Of a stretch of 64,000 bases of DNA, positions 1 through 9,039 are shown piece by piece (the first letter of the stretch is position 1; each line of letters opens with the position of its first letter). The translations under genes were made by a program, and so were the position numbers. Location of the stretch: positions 1-64,000 of the forward strand of contig JBDKVB010000068.1 of the NCBI GenBank assembly GCA_039679385.1. The letters are read 5' to 3'. This DNA is from Armatimonadia bacterium (GTDB lineage Bacteria > Armatimonadota > Zipacnadia > Zipacnadales > JABUFB01). The notes below the pieces were generated by a model that saw only the letters and a list, made by a program, of their open reading frames with translations, did no database searches and had not been told where the DNA came from.

Positions 1-52
1 TTCCTATCACTGACCCGACACGTGGCACACCTCGAGCAGGAGTTGACGACCC

Positions 53-1042
53 GTGACCTTTGATGCCTCCGCCTCCGAGCAGCAGTCCACGCCGGCCCAT
101 GCGGCAGATCTGGCACGCCGCCTTTCCGAGACCCTGGGCAAGGCGATCGTCGGCAACGAGAACACGATCCAGGCCTTGTTGGTAGCGGTCCTTGCCGGCG
201 GGCATGTGCTGCTGGAGGGCGTCCCCGGCACCGCCAAGACCCTCCTGGTCAAGGCCCTCTCCCTGGCTCTGGGGATGGAGTTCAAGCGGGTGCAGATGAC
301 CCCCGACCTGATGCCCTCGGATATTGTCGGGACGAACGTCTACGACGCGAACGCCCAGAGTTTCCGGCTGCGTCGGGGTCCCATCTTCACGACTGTGCTC
401 CTCGCCGACGAGATCAACCGAGCGCCTGCCAAGACGCAGTCGGCTCTGCTCGAGGGGATGCAGGAGCGCCAGGTGACCATCGACGGCGAGCGCCATCAAC
501 TCTCGGCCAACTTCACCGTCTTCGCCACGCAGAACCCGATCGAGTACGAGGGGACCTATCCGCTGCCTGAGGCTCAGCTTGACCGCTTCATGCTCAAGCT
601 GCTGGTTCCCTATCCGGCGGCCCAGGCCGAGGACGAGCTGCTGAAGCGCTACAACGAGGGCTTCGATGCCGACCAGCTCGAGGCAGCAGGCGTCAAGCCC
701 GTCACTGACGACGGTGAGCTTGCCACCGTGCGCCGACAGGTCCGGGCGCTGTCTGCGGAGCCGGCCGTCTTGCATTACATCGGCGAGCTAGTGCGGGCGA
801 CCCGCCTCAACCCCAACCTCGTTCTCGGCTGCAGTCCAAGGGCCGCCGTCATGCTCCTCCAGGCCTCCAAGGTCTTGGCGGGGCTTCGCGGCAGGACCTT
901 CGTGACACCCGATGACGTGAAGGCGATGGCCCTGCCCGTCCTGCGCCACCGGATCGTTCTGCGGCCAGAGGCCGACATCGAGGGTCTCAGCGCCGATGAC
1001 ATCTTGCAGGGAGTGCTGGCGACGGTGCCGGTCCCACGTTGA
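53..1042 (+). CDS. MoxR-family AAA+ ATPase
   Basis: The 329-aa product is a MoxR-type AAA+ ATPase, a chaperone-like family thought to help assemble or mature protein complexes, often with a DUF58 or VWA-domain partner. The Walker A motif GVPGTAKT lies near residues 58-65 and Walker B (LLADEIN) near residue 118, followed by the arginine-containing PEAQLDRF segment typical of the family. The length is normal. The start is GTG at 53 with AGGAG about ten bases upstream. It is followed after 36 bases by a DUF58 gene, the classic partner, so they probably form one operon. The usual transglutaminase or VWA membrane genes are not present downstream. The substrate is unknown. Confidence 0.93.
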   Translation: MTFDASASEQQSTPAHAADLARRLSETLGKAIVGNENTIQALLVAVLAGGHVLLEGVPGTAKTLLVKALSLALGMEFKRVQMTPDLMPSDIVGTNVYDANAQSFRLRRGPIFTTVLLADEINRAPAKTQSALLEGMQERQVTIDGERHQLSANFTVFATQNPIEYEGTYPLPEAQLDRFMLKLLVPYPAAQAEDELLKRYNEGFDADQLEAAGVKPVTDDGELATVRRQVRALSAEPAVLHYIGELVRATRLNPNLVLGCSPRAAVMLLQASKVLAGLRGRTFVTPDDVKAMALPVLRHRIVLRPEADIEGLSADDILQGVLATVPVPR

Positions 1043-1078
1043 GTTCGCCGGCAGGTTACCGGGTCTGAAGGAAACGCG

Positions 1079-2425
1079 ATGCAACTGACACTCTCGGGTC
1101 TGGCGCTGCTTCTGGGCGCCGTCCCAGTCTTCCTATCAAGCGCCTACGAGCCACGCCTCGCCCGGGTCGGGGGCTGGTGGATGGCGGCTGTTGTGCTACT
1201 TGCGCTTCTCGACGCGCTGGTCACTCGTCGCGTGGCGCGGGTCGAGGCCCTCCGCGAAGTCGACGCCAAGCTCTCCCTTGGCGCGGCGAATCGCGTCCGG
1301 ATCAAGCTCCGCAACCGTTCGCGCTGGCCCCTGAAGCTGCAAGTGAAGGATTCGCCGCCGGTCAGATTCCGCACACCCGAGCGGATGCGGTCGCTATCCC
1401 TCGAGCCCTTCGGCAGCGGCGAGGTCACCTACGTGACGACGCCGCTGGAGCGGGGCGACTTCACCTTCGGCGACCTGTACCTGCGCGGCCGCGGGCGTCT
1501 CGGACTGACCGCCTGGCAGCGTCGCCTGCCGGCGACCCAGGAGGTCAAGGTCTACCCGAACCTGGTGGAGGTGGAGCGCTACGACCTCCTCGCACGGTCG
1601 CAGCGGCTGACGGAGGTCGGCTTCCATGCGCTCCGGCAGAGGGGAGAGGGGACGCAGTTCGAGAGCCTGCGGGAGTACGTGCCCGACGACGAGTTCCGCA
1701 GCATCGACTGGAAGGCCACGGCCCGGCGTGGCAAGCCCATCACCCGCCAGTACGAGGTGGAGCGCAGCCAGAATGTGATCCTCATGCTCGACACGGGGCG
1801 CATGATGCGGGCGCAGGTCAGCTCGCGTCCGCCGGGGACGGCCGGGGGAGAGCCCTTGCCCATGTCGAAGCTCGACCACGGCATCAACGCCGCGCTTCTG
1901 CTGGCCCACGTAGCGGTTGCCCATGACGACGCCGTCGGGCTGGTCGCCTTCGGCAGCAGCCTTCACTGCTTCCTCCCGCCACGCAAGGGCCGGGCGCAGA
2001 TCGGGCGGCTCGTGGACCAGATGTACGCGCTCCAGCCTGCCCTGGAGGAACCGGATTACCCCCTGGCGTTCTCCCTCTTGACGCAGCGTTCGCGCAAGCG
2101 GGCGCTGGTCGTCGTCTTCACCGACCTGGTAGATGCCGACGCCTCGCAGCGGCTCCTGGCGCAGCTTGTGGCCTTGCGTCCGCGTTACTTGCCGCTGTTG
2201 GTGACGCTGCGTGATGGAGATCTGGAGCGCGTGGCTCGGGGAGTTCCGGCACAGGTCGAGGGAGCCTATCAGAAGGCGGTAGCAGGACAGGTGCTGGCCG
2301 CTCGCGAAACTGCTCTTGCGCGGTTGCGTGCGCGTGGTGTGCTCGTGGTCGACGTCCCTGCCGGGACCCTGTCGGTGGCCGCTGTGAATGAGTACCTGCG
2401 CCTCAAGAATACCGGACGGCTGTGA
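1079..2425 (+). CDS. DUF58 domain-containing protein (MoxR partner)
   Basis: This 448-aa protein has two hydrophobic N-terminal segments (about residues 3-20 and 30-48) and then a soluble part. The DUF58 signature is clear around residues 194-245: FESLREYVPDDEFRSIDWKA followed by a VWA-like strand with MLDTGRMM. DUF58 proteins are membrane-anchored with a von Willebrand factor A-like fold and work with MoxR ATPases; their exact role is not settled. The start ATG at 1079 has GAAGGA upstream. Position directly after the MoxR gene, with 36 bases between them, supports co-transcription and a shared complex. Confidence 0.92.
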   Translation: MQLTLSGLALLLGAVPVFLSSAYEPRLARVGGWWMAAVVLLALLDALVTRRVARVEALREVDAKLSLGAANRVRIKLRNRSRWPLKLQVKDSPPVRFRTPERMRSLSLEPFGSGEVTYVTTPLERGDFTFGDLYLRGRGRLGLTAWQRRLPATQEVKVYPNLVEVERYDLLARSQRLTEVGFHALRQRGEGTQFESLREYVPDDEFRSIDWKATARRGKPITRQYEVERSQNVILMLDTGRMMRAQVSSRPPGTAGGEPLPMSKLDHGINAALLLAHVAVAHDDAVGLVAFGSSLHCFLPPRKGRAQIGRLVDQMYALQPALEEPDYPLAFSLLTQRSRKRALVVVFTDLVDADASQRLLAQLVALRPRYLPLLVTLRDGDLERVARGVPAQVEGAYQKAVAGQVLAARETALARLRARGVLVVDVPAGTLSVAAVNEYLRLKNTGRL

Positions 2426-2458
2426 CCGCCCAGGCGCGATCCTTACCGGAGTTCCGCG

Positions 2459-3196
2459 ATGCCGACGGTGAACAGGCTGCCGCTCATCGGACAGTGCAAC
2501 TGCTACCTGGTCGGCGACCCGGGAGCCTACATCCTCGTCGACGCCGGTTTCCGGGGTGCTGAGCGTCGCTTCCTGCGCCACCTCAAGGCGATGGGAATTG
2601 AGCCCGGCGACATCAAGCTCGCCTTGGCCACCCACGTCCATTTCGATCACGTCGGTTCACTATCTGCTCTGCGCGAACTCTGCGGGTGTCCGGTGATGGT
2701 CCATGCGGCGGAGGCCGATCTGCTGGCGAGGGGCGTCGTCGTCGTCCCGCCGGGCGCGACCTTCGGGGGACGCGTACTCTCCTGGTTCGGCAACCGTGTC
2801 ACCCGATTCCTGCATTTCTCCCCGGTTCAGCCGGACCTCACCGTCACAGGGCCAACTTCGCTCGCAGAGTGGGGAGTCAACGCCCGGGTCGTACCGACGC
2901 CCGGACACACCCGCGGGTCGATCTCCCTCCTGCTACCGGACGGCGAGGCCTGCGTGGGCGACCTGATGGCGAACTGCCTGTTCTACGAGGGCTATGAGCT
3001 CTTCCCGCCCTTCGCGGAGGACATTGAAGCGATCTACACCAGTTGGGAGAAGCTGCTGGCGGTCGGCGTGCACACCTTCTACCCCGGCCATGGCCGCCCA
3101 ATCCAGGCCCGCACACTACGCAACCACCTCGCCGGCGACGAGGCCGCACGTCGCCGTGAAGGCGCAGTCCCCGGCGAGGAACCGGCTGCGCCCTGA
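2459..3196 (+). CDS. MBL-fold metallo-hydrolase
   Basis: The 245-aa product is a metallo-beta-lactamase-fold hydrolase. The metal site motif HVHFDH is at residues 59-64, a further metal-ligand His is in TPGHTRGS near residue 150, and the C-terminal YPGHG motif is near residue 211. The family includes glyoxalase II-like thioesterases, lactonases and nucleases, and the sequence does not show which reaction this one performs. It lies 33 bases after the DUF58 gene on the same strand, so it is probably the third gene of that operon. There is no signal peptide, so it should be cytoplasmic. Confidence 0.9.
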   Translation: MPTVNRLPLIGQCNCYLVGDPGAYILVDAGFRGAERRFLRHLKAMGIEPGDIKLALATHVHFDHVGSLSALRELCGCPVMVHAAEADLLARGVVVVPPGATFGGRVLSWFGNRVTRFLHFSPVQPDLTVTGPTSLAEWGVNARVVPTPGHTRGSISLLLPDGEACVGDLMANCLFYEGYELFPPFAEDIEAIYTSWEKLLAVGVHTFYPGHGRPIQARTLRNHLAGDEAARRREGAVPGEEPAAP

Positions 3197-3247
3197 CAGC
3201 TCCTGTCACCCGATCGCGCGATCACCCCGATCGCCCCGACACACGCT

Positions 3248-6200
3248 CTACCGGATTCGGAAGGTCCGGATCTGGAAGGGCTTGATCGCGAACCCGAACA
3301 CCCCGTCCTCCATCGGCACCGGCTCCGCGTTCTCCTCGATCAGATTGCACGCCACGACCTCGCGCACCGGCACCTTTGTGATGTGCACCGTGACCTCGCC
3401 GCGGCTGCCGTAGGGCTCATAGAGCCGCAGGATGTCCCCGTCGCCGTCCTCGGCCGGCTTCCAGGTCTCCACGATGGCCGGTCCCTCCACTTGCAGGAAG
3501 GAGGTCGGCGGACGCTGGATGTCCGTCGGGATGCAGAACAGGGGCACGTTCAGCTCCCAACCACGCTGCGGGGTCCGTGCCTGTCGCCAGTCACCCTCGT
3601 GAGGGTATAGCGCATAGGTGAACTCGTGCTCGCCGAGGTCGGCCTTGGGGTCGGGGTATTCCGATCCGCGCAGCAAGGTGAGACGCAGGACGTTGCCCAG
3701 GGCATCATGGCCGTACTTGCAGTCATTGAGCAGGCTCACACCGTATCCGCCCTCGGACATGTCGGCCCAGTTCTGAGCGCAGACCTCGAACTTCTCCTCG
3801 TCCCACGAGGTATTCCGGTGCGTAGGCCGCTCGATGGCTCCGAACTGGATCTCGTAGGTCGCCTTGTCGGTGTGAATCGCCAGCGGGAAGGCCGCCTTCA
3901 GCATGGTCTGACGCTCTTGCCAGCTCACCCGGGTGCGGAACTCGACCCAGGGGATGTGGTGGTACAGGCTGATGTCCTGCACCAGCGTCGTCTCCCCGTG
4001 GGTGCGGGTGACCTGGATTGTCGCGCGGACCGGGCCGGTCTCGGTGACCTTGACCTCGGTGCCCGGATCCCAGTCATAGCGTCGCTGGGTCGAGGTCGTG
4101 TGGACGTTCCAGGCCGACTCGCGCTCAGGCCCATCCTGGAACAACTGGAGCTGGTTCGCGCACTGACCCTCTGCGATGACTTCCCGTCCAGCTCGCTTGT
4201 CCCACAGGCTGGTGATCTCGCCCTCTGCGTTGAGCTCGACGCGGAAGAAGTCATTCCCCAGGGCATGTCCAGACGCCGTCACCTTGCTGGTCTCAGGGAA
4301 GCCGGCCTCCAGCTCCAAGACAGCGCCACCGACCGGGGGTGTGCCTTCTCCCGCCACCAGGATCATCAGTTGGTCACCGCGGCGACCGACGATCTGCACC
4401 GGCACCGGCCGCCCACCGAAGACTGCGGAGAGGTCGTCGCCGATGTCCGGCACGAGGAGCTCCACCAGTCCGTCGCGCTCCCAGGACAGCGAGTTGAGGA
4501 CGCCATAGCGCAGAGTGTCGGCAACGTCGCCGATGATCGGCCGGATCGCCTGGCTGCCCAGTGCAACCGCCGCCTGGAACACCTCGGTATGCGCCTGCCG
4601 GGCCTCTTCGTAGGTCTCGCCGACCGAACTCCCGGGCAGGATGTCATGGAACTGCATCAGCAGGACTTTCTCCCAGGCATCGCGGAGCACGGAGATGTCG
4701 ACGGGGACACCGAGACGCCGGGCCACTGTCGCCGACATCTCGGCATTGCGCAGTGCCAACTCACACCGGCGGTTGGCGCGCTTGATCTGTCCCTGGGTAG
4801 TGTAGGTCGCCCGATGGGTCTCCAGGTACAGCTCGCCCACCCAGGTGGGAAGCGTCGGAGCGGCAGAACGGGTCTCGGCGAAAAACTCCTCACTCGTGCC
4901 CAGACGGCAGGCCGGTAGCCCTGGGAATCCCTCTGAGGACGAAGACTCCTTGTCACTGGGCTGAAGGCCCTCGCAGGCCCGAAGGGCAAACTCCATCTGC
5001 TCCTCGTTGACGCCGCCGCCGCCGTCCCCGTAGCCGAAGGTGAACAGCTCGTCCGGGTAGGCCTCCTTCTCAAGGTAGGTCCGCCAGGCCTCGGCCAACT
5101 GCTGCGGTGTCGGACTGCCGTTGTAGGCCCCGCCGCCGAGTTTCGGGATATGCGCCAGCACACGACTGCCGTCGACACCCTCCCACCAGAACAGGTGATG
5201 GGGGAAGGGATTGCGAGCCTGCCAGTGCAGCTTCCAGGTCCAGAAGTTGTCAATGCCGCAGCCGGCCAGAATCTGCGGCAGGCCGGCGTTGTGGCCGAAG
5301 ACATCCGGCAGCCAGCACACCGTCGGCCGGGTCCCGAACTCCTCTTTCCAGAACCTCAGGCCGTACAGTATCTGGCGGATCAGCGACTCGCCGGAGGTTA
5401 CGTTACAGTCAGCCTCAACCCACATGCCGCCGGTGGTCTCCCAGCGCCCTTCCGCCACCAACCTCTGGATCCGCGCGTAGAGCTCCGGGTAGTACCGCTT
5501 CGTGAAGGCATAGAGTTGCGGCTGACTGCAGGAGAACCGGTACTGCGGGTAGCGCTCCATCATCCAGCAGGCCGTGGAGAAGGTGCGGGCGCACTTGCGA
5601 AGGGTCTCCTTGATTGGCCACAGGTAGGCGACGTCGATGTGAGTGTGGCCCGTAAGGAAGATATGACCGCCCTCCGGGTCGGGGCTGATGCTGCTCACCC
5701 TCTTGGCCAGGAGCTCTCGGGCCTGGGCGACTTCGGCCAGGATCTGCTCCCGGTCGCCGGTGAGGCGGAAGGCCAGAAAGGCCTCCTCGAGGGCTGTGCC
5801 AAGCAGGGCCTTGCGTCGCTCATCGGTGATCGCGGCGAAAGCCTCATAGGCGAACCGCAAGTCCCAGTAGGCCGCTTCGAGCTCGGGGTTGACCTGCACC
5901 AGGTGCGCGCCGCCGAAGGAGCTGGTCTTGCCCGACAGGCCGGGCTCGCAGCGCACCCGCGGAACCGAATCGAACTCCAGAAGCAGGTCCAGCTCCTGCC
6001 CGACGGGAACCGGACACCGGCCATGCTGCCTGTCCACTCCGGCCCAGGGCTTGCCGTTCAGCGTCAGAAGCCCCTCCAGGTCGTCGATCCCGAAGCGCAG
6101 GAAGGTGCAGTCAGGGTCCCAGTCCGGTGGCACTTGCGCTTTGGTCCGCAGGAAGACGGTCACGCCGGCGGGCCAGCGAGAGGAGTCCGGGACTCTGTGC

Positions 6201-6337
6201 CAGTCTTCGAGATACTCGTACCGCTCAGGTCCGTGGTGGAGGGCGGTTCTTGCCTCCCAGGGGCTGACGCAGAGGCTGCGCTCTGTTGCCAGGCCCTGCA
6301 GTATCTGGAGCTTCTTGATGATGATGCGCTCATCCAT
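3248..6337 (-). CDS. GH38 alpha-mannosidase
   Basis: The protein (about 1029 aa) is a glycoside hydrolase family 38 alpha-mannosidase. The zinc-binding GHTHIDVAYLW motif is near residue 230, and the catalytic nucleophile should be the Asp of WLPDVFGHN near residue 343. The C-terminal half holds the beta-sandwich domains of the family, and the length is typical. There is no signal peptide, so it probably acts in the cytoplasm on imported mannosides. ATG at 6337 is preferred because it has AAGGTGAGG about nine bases upstream; the frame stays open to 6400, so a longer form is possible. It is divergent from a beta-mannosidase-like gene, which suggests a shared mannan- or glycan-degrading function. 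Confidence 0.93.
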   Translation of the reverse strand: MDERIIIKKLQILQGLATERSLCVSPWEARTALHHGPERYEYLEDWHRVPDSSRWPAGVTVFLRTKAQVPPDWDPDCTFLRFGIDDLEGLLTLNGKPWAGVDRQHGRCPVPVGQELDLLLEFDSVPRVRCEPGLSGKTSSFGGAHLVQVNPELEAAYWDLRFAYEAFAAITDERRKALLGTALEEAFLAFRLTGDREQILAEVAQARELLAKRVSSISPDPEGGHIFLTGHTHIDVAYLWPIKETLRKCARTFSTACWMMERYPQYRFSCSQPQLYAFTKRYYPELYARIQRLVAEGRWETTGGMWVEADCNVTSGESLIRQILYGLRFWKEEFGTRPTVCWLPDVFGHNAGLPQILAGCGIDNFWTWKLHWQARNPFPHHLFWWEGVDGSRVLAHIPKLGGGAYNGSPTPQQLAEAWRTYLEKEAYPDELFTFGYGDGGGGVNEEQMEFALRACEGLQPSDKESSSSEGFPGLPACRLGTSEEFFAETRSAAPTLPTWVGELYLETHRATYTTQGQIKRANRRCELALRNAEMSATVARRLGVPVDISVLRDAWEKVLLMQFHDILPGSSVGETYEEARQAHTEVFQAAVALGSQAIRPIIGDVADTLRYGVLNSLSWERDGLVELLVPDIGDDLSAVFGGRPVPVQIVGRRGDQLMILVAGEGTPPVGGAVLELEAGFPETSKVTASGHALGNDFFRVELNAEGEITSLWDKRAGREVIAEGQCANQLQLFQDGPERESAWNVHTTSTQRRYDWDPGTEVKVTETGPVRATIQVTRTHGETTLVQDISLYHHIPWVEFRTRVSWQERQTMLKAAFPLAIHTDKATYEIQFGAIERPTHRNTSWDEEKFEVCAQNWADMSEGGYGVSLLNDCKYGHDALGNVLRLTLLRGSEYPDPKADLGEHEFTYALYPHEGDWRQARTPQRGWELNVPLFCIPTDIQRPPTSFLQVEGPAIVETWKPAEDGDGDILRLYEPYGSRGEVTVHITKVPVREVVACNLIEENAEPVPMEDGVFGFAIKPFQIRTFRIR

Positions 6338-6460
6338 CGGCCCAAGCCTCACCTTCTGGAGTGGCATATTGCTGTGTGGCAGGAAATGCATCCACTGCAA
6401 CGAAGAAGATAGCGGCTGTTGACACTACCACAGGTCACAGCACACAGGACGGTGTGAATC

Positions 6461-8971
6461 ATGCCTGACAGCCTGAATCTCAACGGAACATGGCTCGTGT
6501 CTTGGACAGAGGGGCTTCACGGCCGTTCCACTGACGTACAGCCCGAACCCGTAGATGCACTTCGGTACTTCCCTATACAGGTTCCCTGCGAGCTGCACCG
6601 AGCCCTTGCTGATTCCGGGCTTCTTGATGACCCCAATCTTGGCCTTAACAGTCTCAAGGCCCGCTGGGTTGAAGAGCAGCAATGGGTGTACCGTACGACC
6701 TTCAATGCCCCGGAGGAGGCGCTGCGCGAGCCCACCTGGCTGAGCTTCGACGGCCTGGACCTGAACGCCGTGGTCTATCTGAACGGTCAGGAGGTCGGCA
6801 AGCATAGCAACGCCCACCGGCCCTGCCGCCTCACGGTCACAGACAAGCTGCGCAAGGGCGAGAACACGCTGTGTGTCGTGCTGGAGAGCGGGCTGTATGG
6901 TGTCGCCGACCGCGAGGGCAAAGCCTACAGCCAGGCTACCGAGACACTGCTCAACAAGCGGCACTGGCTGCGAAAGGCCCAGTACCAGGTCGGGTGGGAC
7001 TGGAACCCACGGATGATCAACGTCGGCATTATTGGCGATGTCCGCCTGGAATGGGGCGCACTGCCCTGGATCGACCAGCTTGTGGCCCTCCCGGACCTGG
7101 AGCGCGACCTTCAGACCGCTCGACTACTGGTGCGCGCGGTTGTCCACAACCCCGGAGAGACCACTTCCGGGGTTCTGCGGGTGGCAGTGTCTGATCCGGG
7201 TGAGACCCGCCTCAGACACGGGCATGTTGAGATGGAGCTTCCACCCGGCGAGAGTTGTCCCGAACTGACGCTGCAGATCGAGAAGCCGCAGTTGTGGTGG
7301 CCGGTCGGGCACGGCGGCCAGCCCCTTTACAAGGTCGTGGCAATACTCGAGGTCGGCGGCCGCAAGGTCTCGGAACGTCGCAAGCGCACCGGCCTTCGGC
7401 GAATTGAGATCGACCGCTCACCCCACGCAGAGGGTGGCGAACACTTCGCCCTCAAGGTAAACGGTCGCCCGATCTTCTGCAAGGGCGGGAACTGGGTCCC
7501 TCCCGACATGGTCGTGCCGGGCGTCGAGGAGCAGCGCTTCCGCGACCTTGTGAACCTGGCGATCGAGGCCAACTTCAACCTCCTGCGGGTATGGGGAGGC
7601 GGCTGGTATGCCTCGGACAAGCTCCTGAACGTGTGCGATGAGCGCGGTGTGTTGGTCTGGCATGACCTGGCCTTCGCCTGCTCCAAGTACCCGGGCGATG
7701 ATCCCGGCTTCGTCTCCGAGGTGCGCCAGGAGATCACCTGGAACGCCAGAGACATGGCCTCGCACCCGTCACTGGTGGTCTGGTGCGGCAACAACGAGTT
7801 GGAGTGGGGCGCCTGGGCCTGGGGCTATGTAGACGGCTACAAGGCCCTGCCCGACTACCACCTCTATCACCACACCATCCCGGTGATCCTGAAGCGCGAG
7901 GACGACTCCCGGCCCTACTGGCCGAGTTCGCCCTACTCACCCGACCACCAGTTCCCCAATGAGCCGACGGTGGGCGATCAGCACCCATGGTCGGTGAGCC
8001 TGGGCGAGCACGGCCCCGACTTCTGGGCCTACCGCACCTTTGTGGACCGGTTCCCGAACGAGGGCGGTGTCCTGGGCGCCAGTTCTCCGGCTACCCTGCG
8101 GCAGTGCCTGGGCGACGACCTGAAGTTCCGCTCGGTCGCCTGGGAACACCATGACAACGCCGCCAACTTCTGGCGGCCGGAAGAGGGCCTTACGTACCGG
8201 GCCGTCAAGTTCTGGCTCGACCGCGACCCGCGGAATATGGACCTGGAGCAATACTGCTTCGCCAGTGCGCTCCTGCAAGCGGAAGGCCTGGCCGAGTATA
8301 TCAGCAACTACCGGCGGCGGATGTTCACCAGCTCCTCGGCGATCTTCTGGATGTACAACGACTCCTGGCCCACCACTCACGGCTGGACGATCGTAGACTA
8401 CTACCTGCGCCGCAAGCTGGCCTATCACCCCGTGCGCCGGGCCTTCCAGCCGATCACCGTCGTTCTGGCCGAGGAGGGCGACCAGGTGACGGTCTGGGGT
8501 GTGAACGACAGCCCTGACGACTGGAGCGGGGTCCTGCGCCACGGGCTGTTCCGCTTCGACGGCGCAACACCCCGTGACGAGACTTTCGCTGTTACGCTTC
8601 CGGCAAACATGTCGGCGCCGCTGACCCAGATCCCACTCAAGGACTGGGACAAGCAGGGGCCCAAGCGCACCGGGGCCTTCGGCGTGTTGCTCGAGGGTGA
8701 CCGGGTCGTTGCCCAGCACCGTCTGCTGCGCGAGCGGTTCAAGTGCCTGAAGCTGCCGCGGCCGGAGATCGACGTGGTCGTTGAGAACGGAGTTGCGCGT
8801 TTCCGTTCGTCGGGCTTCGTATGGGGCGTGTGCCTCGACCTGGACGGCGAGGCCCCGCTGGCGGACAACGCCTTTGACCTCCTGCCGGGCCTTGAGTACG
8901 TGGTGCCCTGGCCGGAGGGTCTGGAGGCTCCTCGGGTGCTCCACACCGGAAATGAGCTGGTGCGGCAGTAG
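6461..8971 (+). CDS. GH2 beta-mannosidase-like glycosidase
   Basis: This 836-aa protein has the GH2 architecture: an N-terminal jelly roll (WLSFDGLDLNAVVYLNG near residues 95-112), an immunoglobulin-like domain and a TIM barrel. The acid/base Glu is in WCGNNELEWG near residue 445. The nucleophile is probably the Glu in RFPNEGG near residue 534. LLRVWGGGWY near residue 375 is characteristic of beta-mannosidases within GH2. No signal peptide is present. Together with the divergent GH38 gene this would remove both alpha- and beta-linked mannose from imported oligosaccharides. The substrate assignment within GH2 is good but not certain. Confidence 0.9.
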   Translation: MPDSLNLNGTWLVSWTEGLHGRSTDVQPEPVDALRYFPIQVPCELHRALADSGLLDDPNLGLNSLKARWVEEQQWVYRTTFNAPEEALREPTWLSFDGLDLNAVVYLNGQEVGKHSNAHRPCRLTVTDKLRKGENTLCVVLESGLYGVADREGKAYSQATETLLNKRHWLRKAQYQVGWDWNPRMINVGIIGDVRLEWGALPWIDQLVALPDLERDLQTARLLVRAVVHNPGETTSGVLRVAVSDPGETRLRHGHVEMELPPGESCPELTLQIEKPQLWWPVGHGGQPLYKVVAILEVGGRKVSERRKRTGLRRIEIDRSPHAEGGEHFALKVNGRPIFCKGGNWVPPDMVVPGVEEQRFRDLVNLAIEANFNLLRVWGGGWYASDKLLNVCDERGVLVWHDLAFACSKYPGDDPGFVSEVRQEITWNARDMASHPSLVVWCGNNELEWGAWAWGYVDGYKALPDYHLYHHTIPVILKREDDSRPYWPSSPYSPDHQFPNEPTVGDQHPWSVSLGEHGPDFWAYRTFVDRFPNEGGVLGASSPATLRQCLGDDLKFRSVAWEHHDNAANFWRPEEGLTYRAVKFWLDRDPRNMDLEQYCFASALLQAEGLAEYISNYRRRMFTSSSAIFWMYNDSWPTTHGWTIVDYYLRRKLAYHPVRRAFQPITVVLAEEGDQVTVWGVNDSPDDWSGVLRHGLFRFDGATPRDETFAVTLPANMSAPLTQIPLKDWDKQGPKRTGAFGVLLEGDRVVAQHRLLRERFKCLKLPRPEIDVVVENGVARFRSSGFVWGVCLDLDGEAPLADNAFDLLPGLEYVVPWPEGLEAPRVLHTGNELVRQ

Positions 8972-9004
8972 GCTCCGGGGCGCCTGACAGGCTGTTTGCG
9001 ATTG

Positions 9005-9039
9005 CATAGCCACCTGACACCTGCTGTCAGGTGGCTATG
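9005..9039. terminator. Perfect 15-bp inverted repeat, probable bidirectional terminator
   Basis: The arms CATAGCCACCTGACA and TGTCAGGTGGCTATG are exact reverse complements separated by the 5-base loop CCTGC. It sits between two convergent genes, 34 bases after the GH2 stop, and contains the stop codon of the minus-strand gene. There is no T-run, so it may act with Rho or as an mRNA 3' end stabiliser. Confidence 0.6.

Noticed and set aside
1394-2650. Minus-strand open frame of 418 codons across the DUF58 and MBL genes
   Set aside because: It spans two real genes on the other strand and their intergenic gap, so it cannot be an independent conserved gene.
3212-3223. Palindrome GATCGCGCGATC between convergent genes
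   Set aside because: Twelve bases with no loop or T-run; such palindromes are expected by chance in GC-rich DNA.
3626-4918. Long plus-strand open frame of 430 codons opposite the alpha-mannosidase
   Set aside because: It is the antisense shadow of the GH38 gene. High GC content suppresses stops, and the translation has no family motifs.
5150-6412. Plus-strand open frame of 420 codons near the mannosidase promoter region
   Set aside because: Antisense to the N-terminal half of GH38, no recognisable protein features.
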